Positions 6,835 through 14,456 are shown, counted from the first letter of the stretch. The stretch: 64,000 bases of DNA from an uncultured Maribacter sp. (GCF_947496775.1 NZ_CANMDU010000010.1:62001-126000), one strand, 5' to 3'. Numbers and translations: made by a program. The notes: generated from the letters alone by a model not told the origin.

Positions 6835-7152
6835 AATTGCAGCTAACTAAGATATATAAGTCACTCCCTCACCAGAAAACAACTCCCTATTTTTTATTTG
6901 AAGTAAAAATCTTAATAAAAAAGTAATCTAAAAAACAGAAAGGCGTAATGCCGCTACATACTTATTAACTAAAAAAGTTAAAAACTACGGTAAGTGTATG
7001 AAAAATACATTTTTTGAGGGTAAAACCATCATTTTAAGAAGTTTTAGGCGTGTAGGTCTTATATACTATTTTCCCTAAAAAAAGGAAAAAAACAACCACC
7101 CTTTTCTATGCTATTTTTTAAATATTAATGGCTAATGCATCAACATTAAGTG
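6835..7152. other. 318-bp gene-free stretch with a cassette boundary box
   Basis: The only feature seen is the minus-strand box GTTAGCTGC (6847-6839), identical in complement to the inverse core of attC-like site 2 and five bases from the HEPN-like start codon. The rest is AT-rich without a convincing reading frame, promoter or hairpin. It does not contain a recognisable integrase-associated attI site or a third attC. Confidence 0.5.
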
Positions 7153-7482
7153 TTAAAACTTATGCGTAAACTGGAGACCTCCATAATAAAAAAGTTGTAC
7201 CCAATATATAAGCTGAAAGGGCAAAGAAATAAAAAAATGCTTCCACACTATTTCTTGTTTTTGGAGTAATACAATACCAGCCACAAGCGCTACTAATTGT
7301 AGAACACAAAAAATAGGAATCAAAACCGCTTCATGTTTCTTTAAAGTAAATAGAGAACAAATAGAAATACCTATAAAAAGAAATAACATAATTGCCGAAG
7401 GCCATAAAATAGCAATATTTACATTAAAAACATATTTTACAAGTAACCCAACTATAAGCAACGGTAGTACAAAATAAATCAT
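7153..7482 (-). CDS. small membrane protein, duplicated gene copy 1
   Basis: A 109-residue integral membrane protein with three to four predicted helices (about residues 2-18, 28-47, 56-74 and 85-102). No recognised domain. It is nearly identical to the gene at 9606-9956, with four amino-acid differences (I37V, L44P, K49E and I55F by my alignment). The two lie in direct repeats that also include downstream non-coding sequence. The high identity of both DNA and protein points to a recent duplication. Function is unknown. Confidence 0.6.
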   Translation of the reverse strand: MIYFVLPLLIVGLLVKYVFNVNIAILWPSAIMLFLFIGISICSLFTLKKHEAVLIPIFCVLQLVALVAGIVLLQKQEIVWKHFFISLPFQLIYWVQLFYYGGLQFTHKF

Positions 7483-7649
7483 ATTTAGAAAGAATTGTAT
7501 TAAGTTAAAAAGCTCGTTTGTATTTCTACTTCTTTTGTAAAAACAGTATTGTATTACAAATTTCCGTAGAATATAAACTAAATACTACCCTGTTTATTGG
7601 GAAAACCTATAACAAATGCGTAAAAAACACCAAACACTTATTCTCCTAA
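7153..7649 (-). repeat. direct duplication, copy 1
   Basis: About 497 bp that recurs at 9606-10124 in the same orientation with only scattered substitutions. The one indel is a 22-bp segment present in copy 2 and absent here, just upstream of the gene start. At the right edge (TTCTCCTAA), homology stops at the last codons of the 132-residue gene that lies beside copy 2. Confidence 0.9.
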
Positions 7650-7705
7650 TGCATCTATTAAAAAATCTTTGTAGGATTAACCATAAGCTTATTTACAAAT
7701 TTCAT
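7641..7705 (-). pseudogene. truncated 5' remnant of a membrane-protein gene
   Basis: From an ATG at 7705 the minus strand reads MKFVNKLMVNPTKIF and then stops. Restoring one T in the T-run gives ...KIFLIDALGE and a stop. An NPTKxFLIDxLG start is typical of small flavobacterial membrane proteins. The reading frame ends where copy 1 of the duplication begins. It looks like a gene beheaded by the rearrangement, plus a one-base slip. This is weak evidence from a short sequence. Confidence 0.3.
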
Positions 7706-7760
7706 TCCGCTATTTATTGTATGCAAACTTTTCCTATCTGGTTAATTTTAGGGTGTTGCA

Positions 7761-8192
7761 TTATTTAATCCACAAAAACTCTCGTTCACATGCTATATGA
7801 GATTGGTAATAGTTTATTTTAAAATCATCATGGGTATAGTTTAATCTCCAATCTATAGCTCCAAAATAAACAAAAGAAACCAGCATAGACCAGGCCATAA
7901 TTAACCAACCAAATACAGGAATAATCTTTTGCGCTAGTTTTTCTTTTATTTTATGTAAGCGTACTACTAGTGTATAAATAAAGAGTGTCCAGAAAACTAA
8001 ATTACCTAAAAAACCAAATAGATAAATTTCCCCAGACATAGAAAAAATCCAACTTGTGTTAGTTTCTTGAACAAACGGAAAGCCATAAAATTCTGGTCCA
8101 TGTTCTGGATAATCGCAAACATATTTAAAAGTAAAATATTCATCTGTAATACACCCAAGTGCCGTTGTTAGAGAGAATACAATTTTTTTCAT
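7761..8192 (-). CDS. hypothetical membrane protein
   Basis: A 143-residue protein with an N-terminal hydrophobic segment, an apparently extracytoplasmic loop rich in aromatic residues (about 18-45), and helices at about 50-78 and 88-112. A soluble C-terminal tail with a cysteine (HIACEREFLWIK) follows. I recognise no domain. It sits between the two copies of the direct duplication and has its own promoter with an overlapping palindrome at 8213-8236. It may have arrived with the neighbouring 332-residue secreted-protein gene. Confidence 0.5.
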   Translation of the reverse strand: MKKIVFSLTTALGCITDEYFTFKYVCDYPEHGPEFYGFPFVQETNTSWIFSMSGEIYLFGFLGNLVFWTLFIYTLVVRLHKIKEKLAQKIIPVFGWLIMAWSMLVSFVYFGAIDWRLNYTHDDFKINYYQSHIACEREFLWIK

Positions 8193-8212
8193 CTATGTAG
8201 TAATTTGTAAAC

Positions 8213-8236
8213 TTTTACCAAAGATAATTGGTAAAA
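8213..8236 (-). promoter_or_regulatory. promoter overlapped by a perfect inverted repeat
   Basis: The minus strand carries TATCTTTG (8226-8219), a match to the Bacteroidota -7 element TAnnTTTG, 27 bp ahead of the membrane-protein start at 8192. It is embedded in the perfect inverted repeat TTTTACCAA-N6-TTGGTAAAA (8213-8236). A protein bound to it would cover the -7 element, so this is a candidate operator. No regulator gene lies next to it. Confidence 0.45.
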
Positions 8237-8365
8237 ACAATATGTATACCCCTGTTTTAAGTGGAAATTAAAAGGCATCTATACACTTTAATTGTTTTTA
8301 CAAATGTCATTTATTTTCTTTATATCAATAGATAAAAAAATATTAACGAAGAGAACAGCCTCTAC

Positions 8366-8577
8366 TTGGCGACTAGTTTTGTTGGTATTTCCAATTTTCT
8401 TGTCTAAAATAGGTGTCGTTTCTAGACGAAAAAAAATTCTGTTTCAGTCAATGCATTTTTGTATAAATAGTGTTCCATTTAAGCAACTAATTTAGTAAAT
8501 ACAAACGAATAGAAAATCCTTGAGGATTTTCGTAAGCAATATAGGGCTACGCAATTATTTTTATGTGGTGTTGCCAA
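8366..8577 (-). other. possible degenerate attC-like element (site 3)
   Basis: A 212-bp stretch bounded by TTGGCGAC (8366-8373) and GTTGCCAA (8570-8577), which are nearly complementary. It contains a hairpin (GAAAATCC-TTGA-GGATTTTC) resembling the one in site 2. It begins 6 bp after the stop codon of the 332-residue gene, where a cassette attC would sit. Unlike sites 1 and 2, I find no GAGAC spacer and no matching 5' boundary upstream of the gene, so the assignment is tentative. It fills most of the 390-bp gap 8193-8582. Confidence 0.3.
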
Positions 8578-8582
8578 TTGTG

Positions 8583-9581
8583 TTATTGTAACTGCACTAC
8601 AAATTCCATTTCCTCGTAATTAGGCACATAAAGAATAAATTTTTCAATTCTGTCTGTTGATATAAGTATTGTATAATTTTCTCCAAATTCCTTTTTATAA
8701 GTATCATCTGGAATATCGGAATTTTCTATTTTTAAAAGTTTATGATGAATTTTTTTACTATAATCTTGAAGCGATAAGTTAGGGTTTTCTTTAAAAAGAT
8801 TATAATTATAAGTGCAGATAGTAGAACTTCCAATCGATTCAACTCTATATCCGTTTTTATTAATATTAAAGTACCCTATGCCATCCAAAAGTTCACTTCT
8901 AGAGTTTTCTTGAGATATAACAACTGTATTATTGATAATATTTATGATTTTAAATTCCGAATCGTTTAATATAATGGGTTTGTTTATATCATTCATCGTA
9001 ACTTCTTTATATGCATAACCCGAAATAAATCGAGCCTTAACGATTAATTCACCAGCTATTTTATCTTCTTTTGATACATCCAACTTAAAACTACTACTTA
9101 TTGTCTTGCATAAAGATGAATTTGTTTGTATTTTTTTTGAGTGGCATTTTTGGTCATATCCCCAACTACTACCTATATAATCTCCAACTTTGATTTTTTC
9201 ATTTTCTTGATTAGTTAAGTCACTCTTTATAATTACAAAATCTAATAATTTAAATATATCTTTATTTTCATCTTCCGATAAATAAGAACTTATTTGTAAC
9301 TGTACTGTTCCAATACTACTGTTTATTTCTAGAGTACTATTTTCTTTAAGTATTTTTAAATATTTTTTCAAATTATCTTTTGAAGGAAATTCTTTGAGCC
9401 AAGGAAACAAGAAATCTTTATTTTCTTTTGGCACTATATCTACTTTCTTAAAGATATAAGAAGACTTTTCATATAAGTGCTTTGCGAATTGCTCAATTTC
9501 ATTATTTTTAATTGCATCCATTTCTTGACTGAATATACTAAATGAAAGATTGAATATAATGATTGTAATATATATTTTCAT
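8583..9581 (-). CDS. hypothetical secreted protein
   Basis: A 332-residue protein with a clear signal peptide (MKIYITIIIFNLSFSIFSQE) and a mixed, beta-rich mature part. Recognisable pieces are GDYIGSSWGYDQKCHSKK with two cysteines nearby (possible disulphide) and a C-terminal strand segment (ENYTILISTDRIEKFILYVP). No domain recognised, no lipobox, and no T9SS sorting domain at the C-terminus. It lies in the 2-kb segment between the duplicated blocks, and its stop abuts a possible attC-like element. A periplasmic accessory protein is the most that can be said. Confidence 0.5.
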   Translation of the reverse strand: MKIYITIIIFNLSFSIFSQEMDAIKNNEIEQFAKHLYEKSSYIFKKVDIVPKENKDFLFPWLKEFPSKDNLKKYLKILKENSTLEINSSIGTVQLQISSYLSEDENKDIFKLLDFVIIKSDLTNQENEKIKVGDYIGSSWGYDQKCHSKKIQTNSSLCKTISSSFKLDVSKEDKIAGELIVKARFISGYAYKEVTMNDINKPIILNDSEFKIINIINNTVVISQENSRSELLDGIGYFNINKNGYRVESIGSSTICTYNYNLFKENPNLSLQDYSKKIHHKLLKIENSDIPDDTYKKEFGENYTILISTDRIEKFILYVPNYEEMEFVVQLQ

Positions 9582-9605
9582 TTTTTAATGTTAACAGTTA
9601 ATATA

Positions 9606-9956
9606 TTAAAACTTATGCGTAAACTGGAGACCTCCATAATAAAAAAGTTGTACCCAATATATAAGCTGAAAGGGTAAAGAAATAAAAAAATGCTTCCACA
9701 CTATTTCTTGTTTTTGGAGTAATACAATACCAGCCACAAGCGCTACTAATTGTAGAACACAAAAAATAGGAAACAAAACCGCTTCATGTTCCTTTAAAGT
9801 AAATGGAGAACAAATAGAAATACCTACAAAAAGAAATAACATAATTGCCGAAGGCCATAAAATAGCAATATTTACATTAAAAACATATTTTACAAGTAAC
9901 CCAACTATAAGCAACGGTAGTACAAAATAAATCATATTTAGAAAGACTGTATTCAT
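9606..9956 (-). CDS. small membrane protein, duplicated gene copy 2
   Basis: A 116-residue (or 109-residue from the ATG at 9935) integral membrane protein, nearly identical to the protein at 7153-7482. The extra N-terminal residues MNTVFLN come from the 22-bp segment missing in copy 1. The start shared by both copies (MIYFVLPLL) is therefore the more conservative choice. Three to four transmembrane helices; family unknown. It follows the 132-residue membrane-protein gene by 157 bp. Confidence 0.6.
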   Translation of the reverse strand: MNTVFLNMIYFVLPLLIVGLLVKYVFNVNIAILWPSAIMLFLFVGISICSPFTLKEHEAVLFPIFCVLQLVALVAGIVLLQKQEIVWKHFFISLPFQLIYWVQLFYYGGLQFTHKF

Positions 9957-10124
9957 AATAAAAAAAGAATTGTATTAAGTTAAAAAGCTCGTTTGTATTT
10001 CTACTTCTTTTGTAAAAACAGTATTGTATTACAAATTTCCGTAGAATATAAACTAAATACTACCCTGTTTATTGGGAAAACCTATAACAAATGCGTAAAA
10101 AACACCAAATACTTATTCTCCTAA
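9606..10124 (-). repeat. direct duplication, copy 2
   Basis: A 519-bp partner of 7153-7649, same orientation. It contains 22 bp absent from copy 1. Its right edge overlaps the final codons of the 132-residue membrane-protein gene, so copy 2 looks like the original and copy 1 the transplanted one. Confidence 0.9.
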
Positions 10125-10511
10125 AGCTGTTATAAAGAAAATAACGGTTACATATAACCAAAATATACTAAATACTACATGTACTGTAGTTTCAAAGGTT
10201 TTGCCTTTCCAAAGTTTTGAAGAGTAGCCTACAAACTGAATAATTAGGCGCAATAACCAAAAAACACCTAAGCCTAAGGCAATTTTTTTACCTAAGGAGG
10301 TTTCTATTATTTCCGTGGCAGATGAGACACAGAGTAGTCCCATAAGAAATACAGTTACGGCAATAAAAATCGTATGTATTTCCATCATTTGTTTGTTTAC
10401 AAGACTCAAGGAACGCAGCTCTTTTTTCCAATGAAAGTATTTTGGAAAAATAATGTGTACCAATGCTAAAGCCATACATAAAACTCCAATAATTTTTAAA
10501 TGAATTTGCAT
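10113..10511 (-). CDS. conserved four-helix membrane protein at the end of the SDR/DoxX/DUF2071 operon
   Basis: A 132-residue protein with helices at about 3-22, 45-66, 75-95 and 108-128. The linker HIIFPKYFHWKKELRSLSLVNKQMMEIHT contains charged and histidine residues that look functional, but the domain is not one I can name. It starts 8 bp after the methyltransferase gene and closes a tightly packed unit, so it probably shares the same membrane-linked process. Its last codons are the point where the 0.5-kb duplication starts. Confidence 0.6.
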   Translation of the reverse strand: MQIHLKIIGVLCMALALVHIIFPKYFHWKKELRSLSLVNKQMMEIHTIFIAVTVFLMGLLCVSSATEIIETSLGKKIALGLGVFWLLRLIIQFVGYSSKLWKGKTFETTVHVVFSIFWLYVTVIFFITALGE

Positions 10512-10519
10512 ACTACTTA

Positions 10520-11272
10520 TTAAGAACTACAACGAAAGATAGACATAAACGGGGTAAACTTGGTTTCTTTAAAAATAGAAAAACCTGCTTCGGTAAAAGC
10601 CTTTTTCCATGTTTTTCGAGAAAAAAAGTGGGTAAAACCAATAGAAAATGCCAAAAAATTGGAAAAATCCCGTAAATGTTCCACCGTAATTACCGTACCA
10701 TTGGGTTTACATATTCTTTTGCATTCTTTTAAAAATAGCACTTTTTCTTTGTACGAGCGAATTTCATGAACGGCAGAGAGTAAAAAAACCACATCGACCG
10801 AATTACTGCTCACGGGTATACGATTGGTTTTTATTTGTTGCGTATTAGGGTACACTAAACTTACTTTACGTGCCCGTACAATTGCTGGTTCTGTATGTTG
10901 CTTAGGGTCGTAAAAATCGAACACTTTTATATCGGCTTCTGGAAAATTGTTTTTAAGGATAAAGCTGGTTTCATCAAAACCAGCATTAATGTTTACTAGG
11001 TGTTTTGGCTGTTCTTCTTTTAGCCCAAGCTTATCTAACCAATTAAAATTATAATAGCCAGAAAAATCATATACATAGGCAGATACTAACAACGGCATTA
11101 AAAAGCCATAAAGAAATACCCCAAGAATTATCCCTGTGATTACTAGTGGAATTTTATAAAAATTTAATGCTGCTATAAGCACTACCAACACCAACAACCC
11201 AATTACATAAAAATGTCTATTAAAGCTTAGAATATTTAATACCCCTTGAAACTTTCTTCTTTTTATTTCCAT
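10520..11272 (-). CDS. membrane-anchored class I SAM-dependent methyltransferase
   Basis: The 250-residue protein has two N-terminal transmembrane helices (about 20-38 and 40-62). A methyltransferase domain follows: motif I as HLVNINAGFDET (glycine-poor), an acidic motif II in IKVFDFYDP, motif IV in VDVVFLLSAVHEI and post-IV RICKPNGTVITVEH. The residue order fits the methyltransferase 11/25 fold. The anchor suggests a lipid or quinone-like substrate at the inner membrane, but this is inference. It overlaps the DUF2071 gene by 10 bp. Motif I lacks the usual GxGxG, so activity is uncertain. Confidence 0.7.
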   Translation of the reverse strand: MEIKRRKFQGVLNILSFNRHFYVIGLLVLVVLIAALNFYKIPLVITGIILGVFLYGFLMPLLVSAYVYDFSGYYNFNWLDKLGLKEEQPKHLVNINAGFDETSFILKNNFPEADIKVFDFYDPKQHTEPAIVRARKVSLVYPNTQQIKTNRIPVSSNSVDVVFLLSAVHEIRSYKEKVLFLKECKRICKPNGTVITVEHLRDFSNFLAFSIGFTHFFSRKTWKKAFTEAGFSIFKETKFTPFMSIFRCSS

Positions 11273-12003
11273 ACTTCTATTCTACCTTTTTTCCAGTAGT
11301 AGGGAATATTTTTAATCTCAAAAACGTTAGCCAAAACCGCATTTTCCAAATTTTGTTCTTTTAAAAATTTAAAATTATAATCTATGGCTTCTATTGCTTG
11401 GGGTTTCCAATTTTGCCGTACGCCTTCTATTATTAAAACTTCTTTCTTTTCTTTAGTATACGTAAAGGTAAATGGCAATGGGCCTGCAAATCTCCGTGCT
11501 TCTTTAAAATCTGCAAAGGGAGAATTTATGGGTAAAGGTACTTCTGCCTTATTATTCTTTTTTACGGTTACCAAAAAGTCTGATTTTAGAGAAGAAATGC
11601 TACTGGTAGTTGCTGTTTCTTCTTGTTTAATATCTGTAGTAGTGTATTGGTAATGGGTAAATATGTTCCCCATAAATTGCATTTTCTTACTATCGGTTTC
11701 TGATTTTAATATATAGAGCCCTCTCAATTTTTTGCCTTCTTTAGTGGTGTACCGTACAAAAACACGATACCCAATTAAAAAAAAGTTATTCCCCATAAAT
11801 TTAGGAAAACCTTTAGGACGTAAATCTTCCGTTTGCACCATAGCTACGGCTATAAAGGCATGGGTATCTTTAAAAGTATCTAAGGTTAAACACTCTGGTA
11901 TCTTGTCCTGAAGTTGTTCTTTGGGTACTGCAAAAGTGAATACCAAAGAGCTTTTAAAATGAGATTCTACTGCAAAAGGATGGTTTTTTAATGTACTAAA
12001 CAT
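11263..12003 (-). CDS. DUF2071 (YqjF-like) protein
   Basis: A 246-residue protein of the DUF2071/acetoacetate-decarboxylase-like fold. Family landmarks are the N-terminal FAVPKEQLQDKIPECLTLDTF, then FIAVAMVQTEDLRPKGFPKF and FLIGYRVFVRYTTKEGKKLRGLYIL. Members are of unknown catalytic function. Their fold relates to ADC, but I see no clear Schiff-base lysine signature. It is one base from the DoxX-like gene and overlaps the methyltransferase, so strict operon organisation is likely. Cytoplasmic; no signal peptide. Confidence 0.7.
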   Translation of the reverse strand: MFSTLKNHPFAVESHFKSSLVFTFAVPKEQLQDKIPECLTLDTFKDTHAFIAVAMVQTEDLRPKGFPKFMGNNFFLIGYRVFVRYTTKEGKKLRGLYILKSETDSKKMQFMGNIFTHYQYTTTDIKQEETATTSSISSLKSDFLVTVKKNNKAEVPLPINSPFADFKEARRFAGPLPFTFTYTKEKKEVLIIEGVRQNWKPQAIEAIDYNFKFLKEQNLENAVLANVFEIKNIPYYWKKGRIEVWK

Positions 12004-12004
12004 A

Positions 12005-12379
12005 CTAGGCTTGGTTTTTTCCTTTTCGTAAATGAAACTCGTTGATATAAATAAGCATTATAAACAAAAATGCGAATATGGAATTATACTTTCCCCATAA
12101 AAGCAAATCTGGCACTATAAAGAATTCCATAATATTCATAATAGCTATTATTCCCATTTGCACTATGGCATTTATTCTTCTTTGTATTCTGGAGATTACC
12201 CATATACACATGGCCACTTCAGAAACACCAATAAGAATGGTAAAAAGTGGCCCGTAGGATTCTCCTAAAATATGACTTACAATTTCTTGGTGTCTTGGTA
12301 CTTGGTTTAAGACTTTACAGTAGAGGCCATTAACCAACCAAACCAATGCAATTATATAGGTTATTATTTTAGAAATCAT
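12005..12379 (-). CDS. DoxX-like membrane protein
   Basis: A 124-residue, four-helix integral membrane protein (about residues 3-18, 45-63, 72-88 and 97-113) with the DoxX-like opening IALVWLVNGLYCKVLNQVPRHQEIV. DoxX relatives are associated with membrane redox processes, often quinone-linked, though the biochemical role of this branch is unknown. It is placed between the SDR gene and the DUF2071 gene in the same direction, which suggests a membrane-associated pathway. Confidence 0.7.
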   Translation of the reverse strand: MISKIITYIIALVWLVNGLYCKVLNQVPRHQEIVSHILGESYGPLFTILIGVSEVAMCIWVISRIQRRINAIVQMGIIAIMNIMEFFIVPDLLLWGKYNSIFAFLFIMLIYINEFHLRKGKNQA

Positions 12380-12416
12380 TACTCTAAGTTACTACTTTAA
12401 CTTAAGTCTAAAAAAG

Positions 12417-13160
12417 CTATTCTTTATTTAATCCATTTATCTTTTTAAAGGCAAATTTTGGTGCTATTCTATGTAACCAATACAATAATTTTACAGCTCC
12501 TAATTTTATTTCTGTCTTTGCTGTTTGTAGTTCCCCTAGCATTTTTTCGACTGCTACTGGTGTAGAAATAGCAATTTTAGGAGGATTGCCTTTATGCCAA
12601 GGAGTATCTACCACTGGTAATAAAACCTCAACTATAGATATATTTTCTTGTTTTAATTGTTCTCGTAATACTTGGGTAAAAGAATGTAATGCCGCTTTGG
12701 TGGCATTGTAAAACGGGTAATCTGCTCTAGGGCAATACACCAAACCCGTAGTAATATTAACTATAGTGGGCCGGTAATTTTTCTGTAATACTGATACTAG
12801 TTCTTTTGTTAAATGAATGGGTGCCAAAAAATTGGTATTTATCTCTAATTCTGCCATTTCTATAGCCTCTGAGGTCTCCATAAAATTAGTTTTATGCACC
12901 AAAGCAGCATTATTAATCAAAACATTTAAACTAGAATGTTCTTTTTTTACCCATTCTAAAAATTGATTTCTCTGTTCCTTTTTAGATAAATCGCAGGAAT
13001 ACGTTTCTACCTCTGGCAACTCCTTTTTCACTGCGTTTAGCTTGGATAAGGACCTTGCGCAAATAATTATAGTATTGTCTTGTATTAACTGCCTGCATAG
13101 TTCCAAACCAACACCAGAGCTACCCCCGGTAATAAGAATGGTGTTATTTTTTAAATTCAT
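12417..13160 (-). CDS. short-chain dehydrogenase/reductase (DltE-like)
   Basis: A 247-residue classical SDR. It has a Rossmann nucleotide-binding loop TGGSSGVG (about residues 11-18), NNAAL in the middle, and a YxxxK-type catalytic site in YPFYNATKAALHSFTQVLREQ. Arg/Ser after the second strand (CARSLSK) favours NADP(H). The closest named type is the DltE-like oxidoreductases. Substrate unknown. A good -7 element (TATTTTTG, 13191-13184) precedes it, so the unit SDR-DoxX-DUF2071-methyltransferase-membrane protein may start here rather than at the Crp/Fnr gene. Confidence 0.85.
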   Translation of the reverse strand: MNLKNNTILITGGSSGVGLELCRQLIQDNTIIICARSLSKLNAVKKELPEVETYSCDLSKKEQRNQFLEWVKKEHSSLNVLINNAALVHKTNFMETSEAIEMAELEINTNFLAPIHLTKELVSVLQKNYRPTIVNITTGLVYCPRADYPFYNATKAALHSFTQVLREQLKQENISIVEVLLPVVDTPWHKGNPPKIAISTPVAVEKMLGELQTAKTEIKLGAVKLLYWLHRIAPKFAFKKINGLNKE

Positions 13161-13223
13161 TTTTCTCTGTTTAGAATTGAATTCAAAAATAAAAGCCTAC
13201 AAAAAGGTTTGCATTGACCTAAG

Positions 13224-13784
13224 TTAAGACGAGAGCTTCTTTTTTATTCTGCTTAGAGATTCTGGTTGGATGCCTAAGTAAGATGCTATGATATTTTGCT
13301 TTGCTCTTCTGATAAGCTTGGGGTTTTCTTGCAAAAAATTCTGAAATCTTGTTGGAGCATCTAACAACAAAAAATCTCTTTCTCGAGCTTCTTTAATTAT
13401 AAAAGCGTGCTCTAATAATTGCACTAAAAAAGTATTCCAACAGGGATGACTATCTTTAATTTTCAGCCAATCCGAGTACTTTAATTCTATTATTTTAGAA
13501 TCTTCTAAAGCTTCGATATAAAAGTGGGATGCTTTTTCATTTATCATAGAAGAGTACGATACTATAAAGCCGTTTTCTTCTATAATATTTTTTGTAAACT
13601 CCATACCTTTTTCGTTTATATACACATAACGAAACAAACCAGAAGAAACAAAAGCAAACTTTCTTGGTATTTCCCCTGCACGCACCAAATAATCGCCTTC
13701 TGCTAAAGTTCTCTGCTTTCCTAAAGCAATTAACTTTTTGGCCTGTTCTTTGGGTACTAGATTATTTAAAAACTCTTTCATCAA
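13224..13784 (-). CDS. Crp/Fnr-family transcriptional regulator
   Basis: A 186-residue protein. The N-terminal cyclic-nucleotide-binding-like beta roll (about 15-110) includes GDYLVRAGEIPRKFAFVSSGLFR. A C-terminal HTH follows (about 150-186: NIIASYLGIQPESLSRIKKKL). The key arginine of cAMP binders (the RxA/SxR signature) is not evident, so the ligand may not be cAMP. It ends 64 bp before the SDR gene and starts 13 bp after the UDG-like gene. It is likely the local regulator of the operon that follows, by position only. Confidence 0.85.
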   Translation of the reverse strand: MMKEFLNNLVPKEQAKKLIALGKQRTLAEGDYLVRAGEIPRKFAFVSSGLFRYVYINEKGMEFTKNIIEENGFIVSYSSMINEKASHFYIEALEDSKIIELKYSDWLKIKDSHPCWNTFLVQLLEHAFIIKEARERDFLLLDAPTRFQNFLQENPKLIRRAKQNIIASYLGIQPESLSRIKKKLSS

Positions 13785-13796
13785 CTATTTCTTAAC

Positions 13797-14456
13797 TTAA
13801 AAAAAGGGTTCGTACTGCATTACCCTAAAATCTAGTGTATTGAATTTTGGGTTTGCTTTTTTTAACTCTTTATACGCTTGCGTACTACCAATAGCTCTAT
13901 TGGCAGTTCCAGATGGAGCAGTTAAAGAAACCGTAATAATTTTCCTTTTGCTATTAGGCATTATAAAACTATGTATCCTGGGAACTTCATTGTTTTCTAC
14001 GGCTAAAGACAAGCCATTTTCTTTAAGGTGTTTTCTAAAAAAAAATTCAGGACCGTTTTTGCTGTTACCACCTGTGAAAATTAGCATTTGCACATTGGTA
14101 TATTCTTTTAAATAGCCTACTATATTTCTGAGTTCTATTTGTTTCATTCCCAAATCAGAAGCATCTATTTTATCTCTTCTAGCACTACCAACAATATCGC
14201 AAACACCAATTTTTCTTTGCAAAAGAAAATTACGTCTTTGGTCGGCTGCATAAGCAGTAGTCTCGTATTTTAAATTTAGATCAAAAATACGGTCTAATAC
14301 AGGCCATAGCATTCCATTACGACTACCATAACAAAAATCTACATCGTCTTCTTTTAAATCGCCTGTAGTAAATCTTGGCGGAGGCAAGGTACCTACAATT
14401 AGTTTGGTAGCTTCTTTAAATAAAAAAGGCTCGTAAGGATGGGTATGTAAGAACAT
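13797..14456 (-). CDS. uracil-DNA glycosylase superfamily protein
   Basis: A 219-residue protein with the UDG-fold motif 1 as VGTLPPPRFTTGD (about residues 21-33), followed by FCYGSRNGMLWPVLDRIFDL, the Phe-x-Tyr/Gly-rich segment after motif 1. Motif 2 is plausibly represented by the SLTAPSGTANRAIG region. It resembles the MUG/hypoxanthine-type branch rather than classical Ung. It is expected to excise deaminated bases from DNA. It overlaps the start of the TPR gene by a base and leads into the Crp/Fnr gene. Confidence 0.75.
   Translation of the reverse strand: MFLHTHPYEPFLFKEATKLIVGTLPPPRFTTGDLKEDDVDFCYGSRNGMLWPVLDRIFDLNLKYETTAYAADQRRNFLLQRKIGVCDIVGSARRDKIDASDLGMKQIELRNIVGYLKEYTNVQMLIFTGGNSKNGPEFFFRKHLKENGLSLAVENNEVPRIHSFIMPNSKRKIITVSLTAPSGTANRAIGSTQAYKELKKANPKFNTLDFRVMQYEPFF

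Noticed and set aside
8292-8495. Plus-strand open frame of 67 codons
   Set aside because: Most of it lies in the possible attC-like element at 8366-8577, with low-complexity residues. No start signal or conservation cue was seen.
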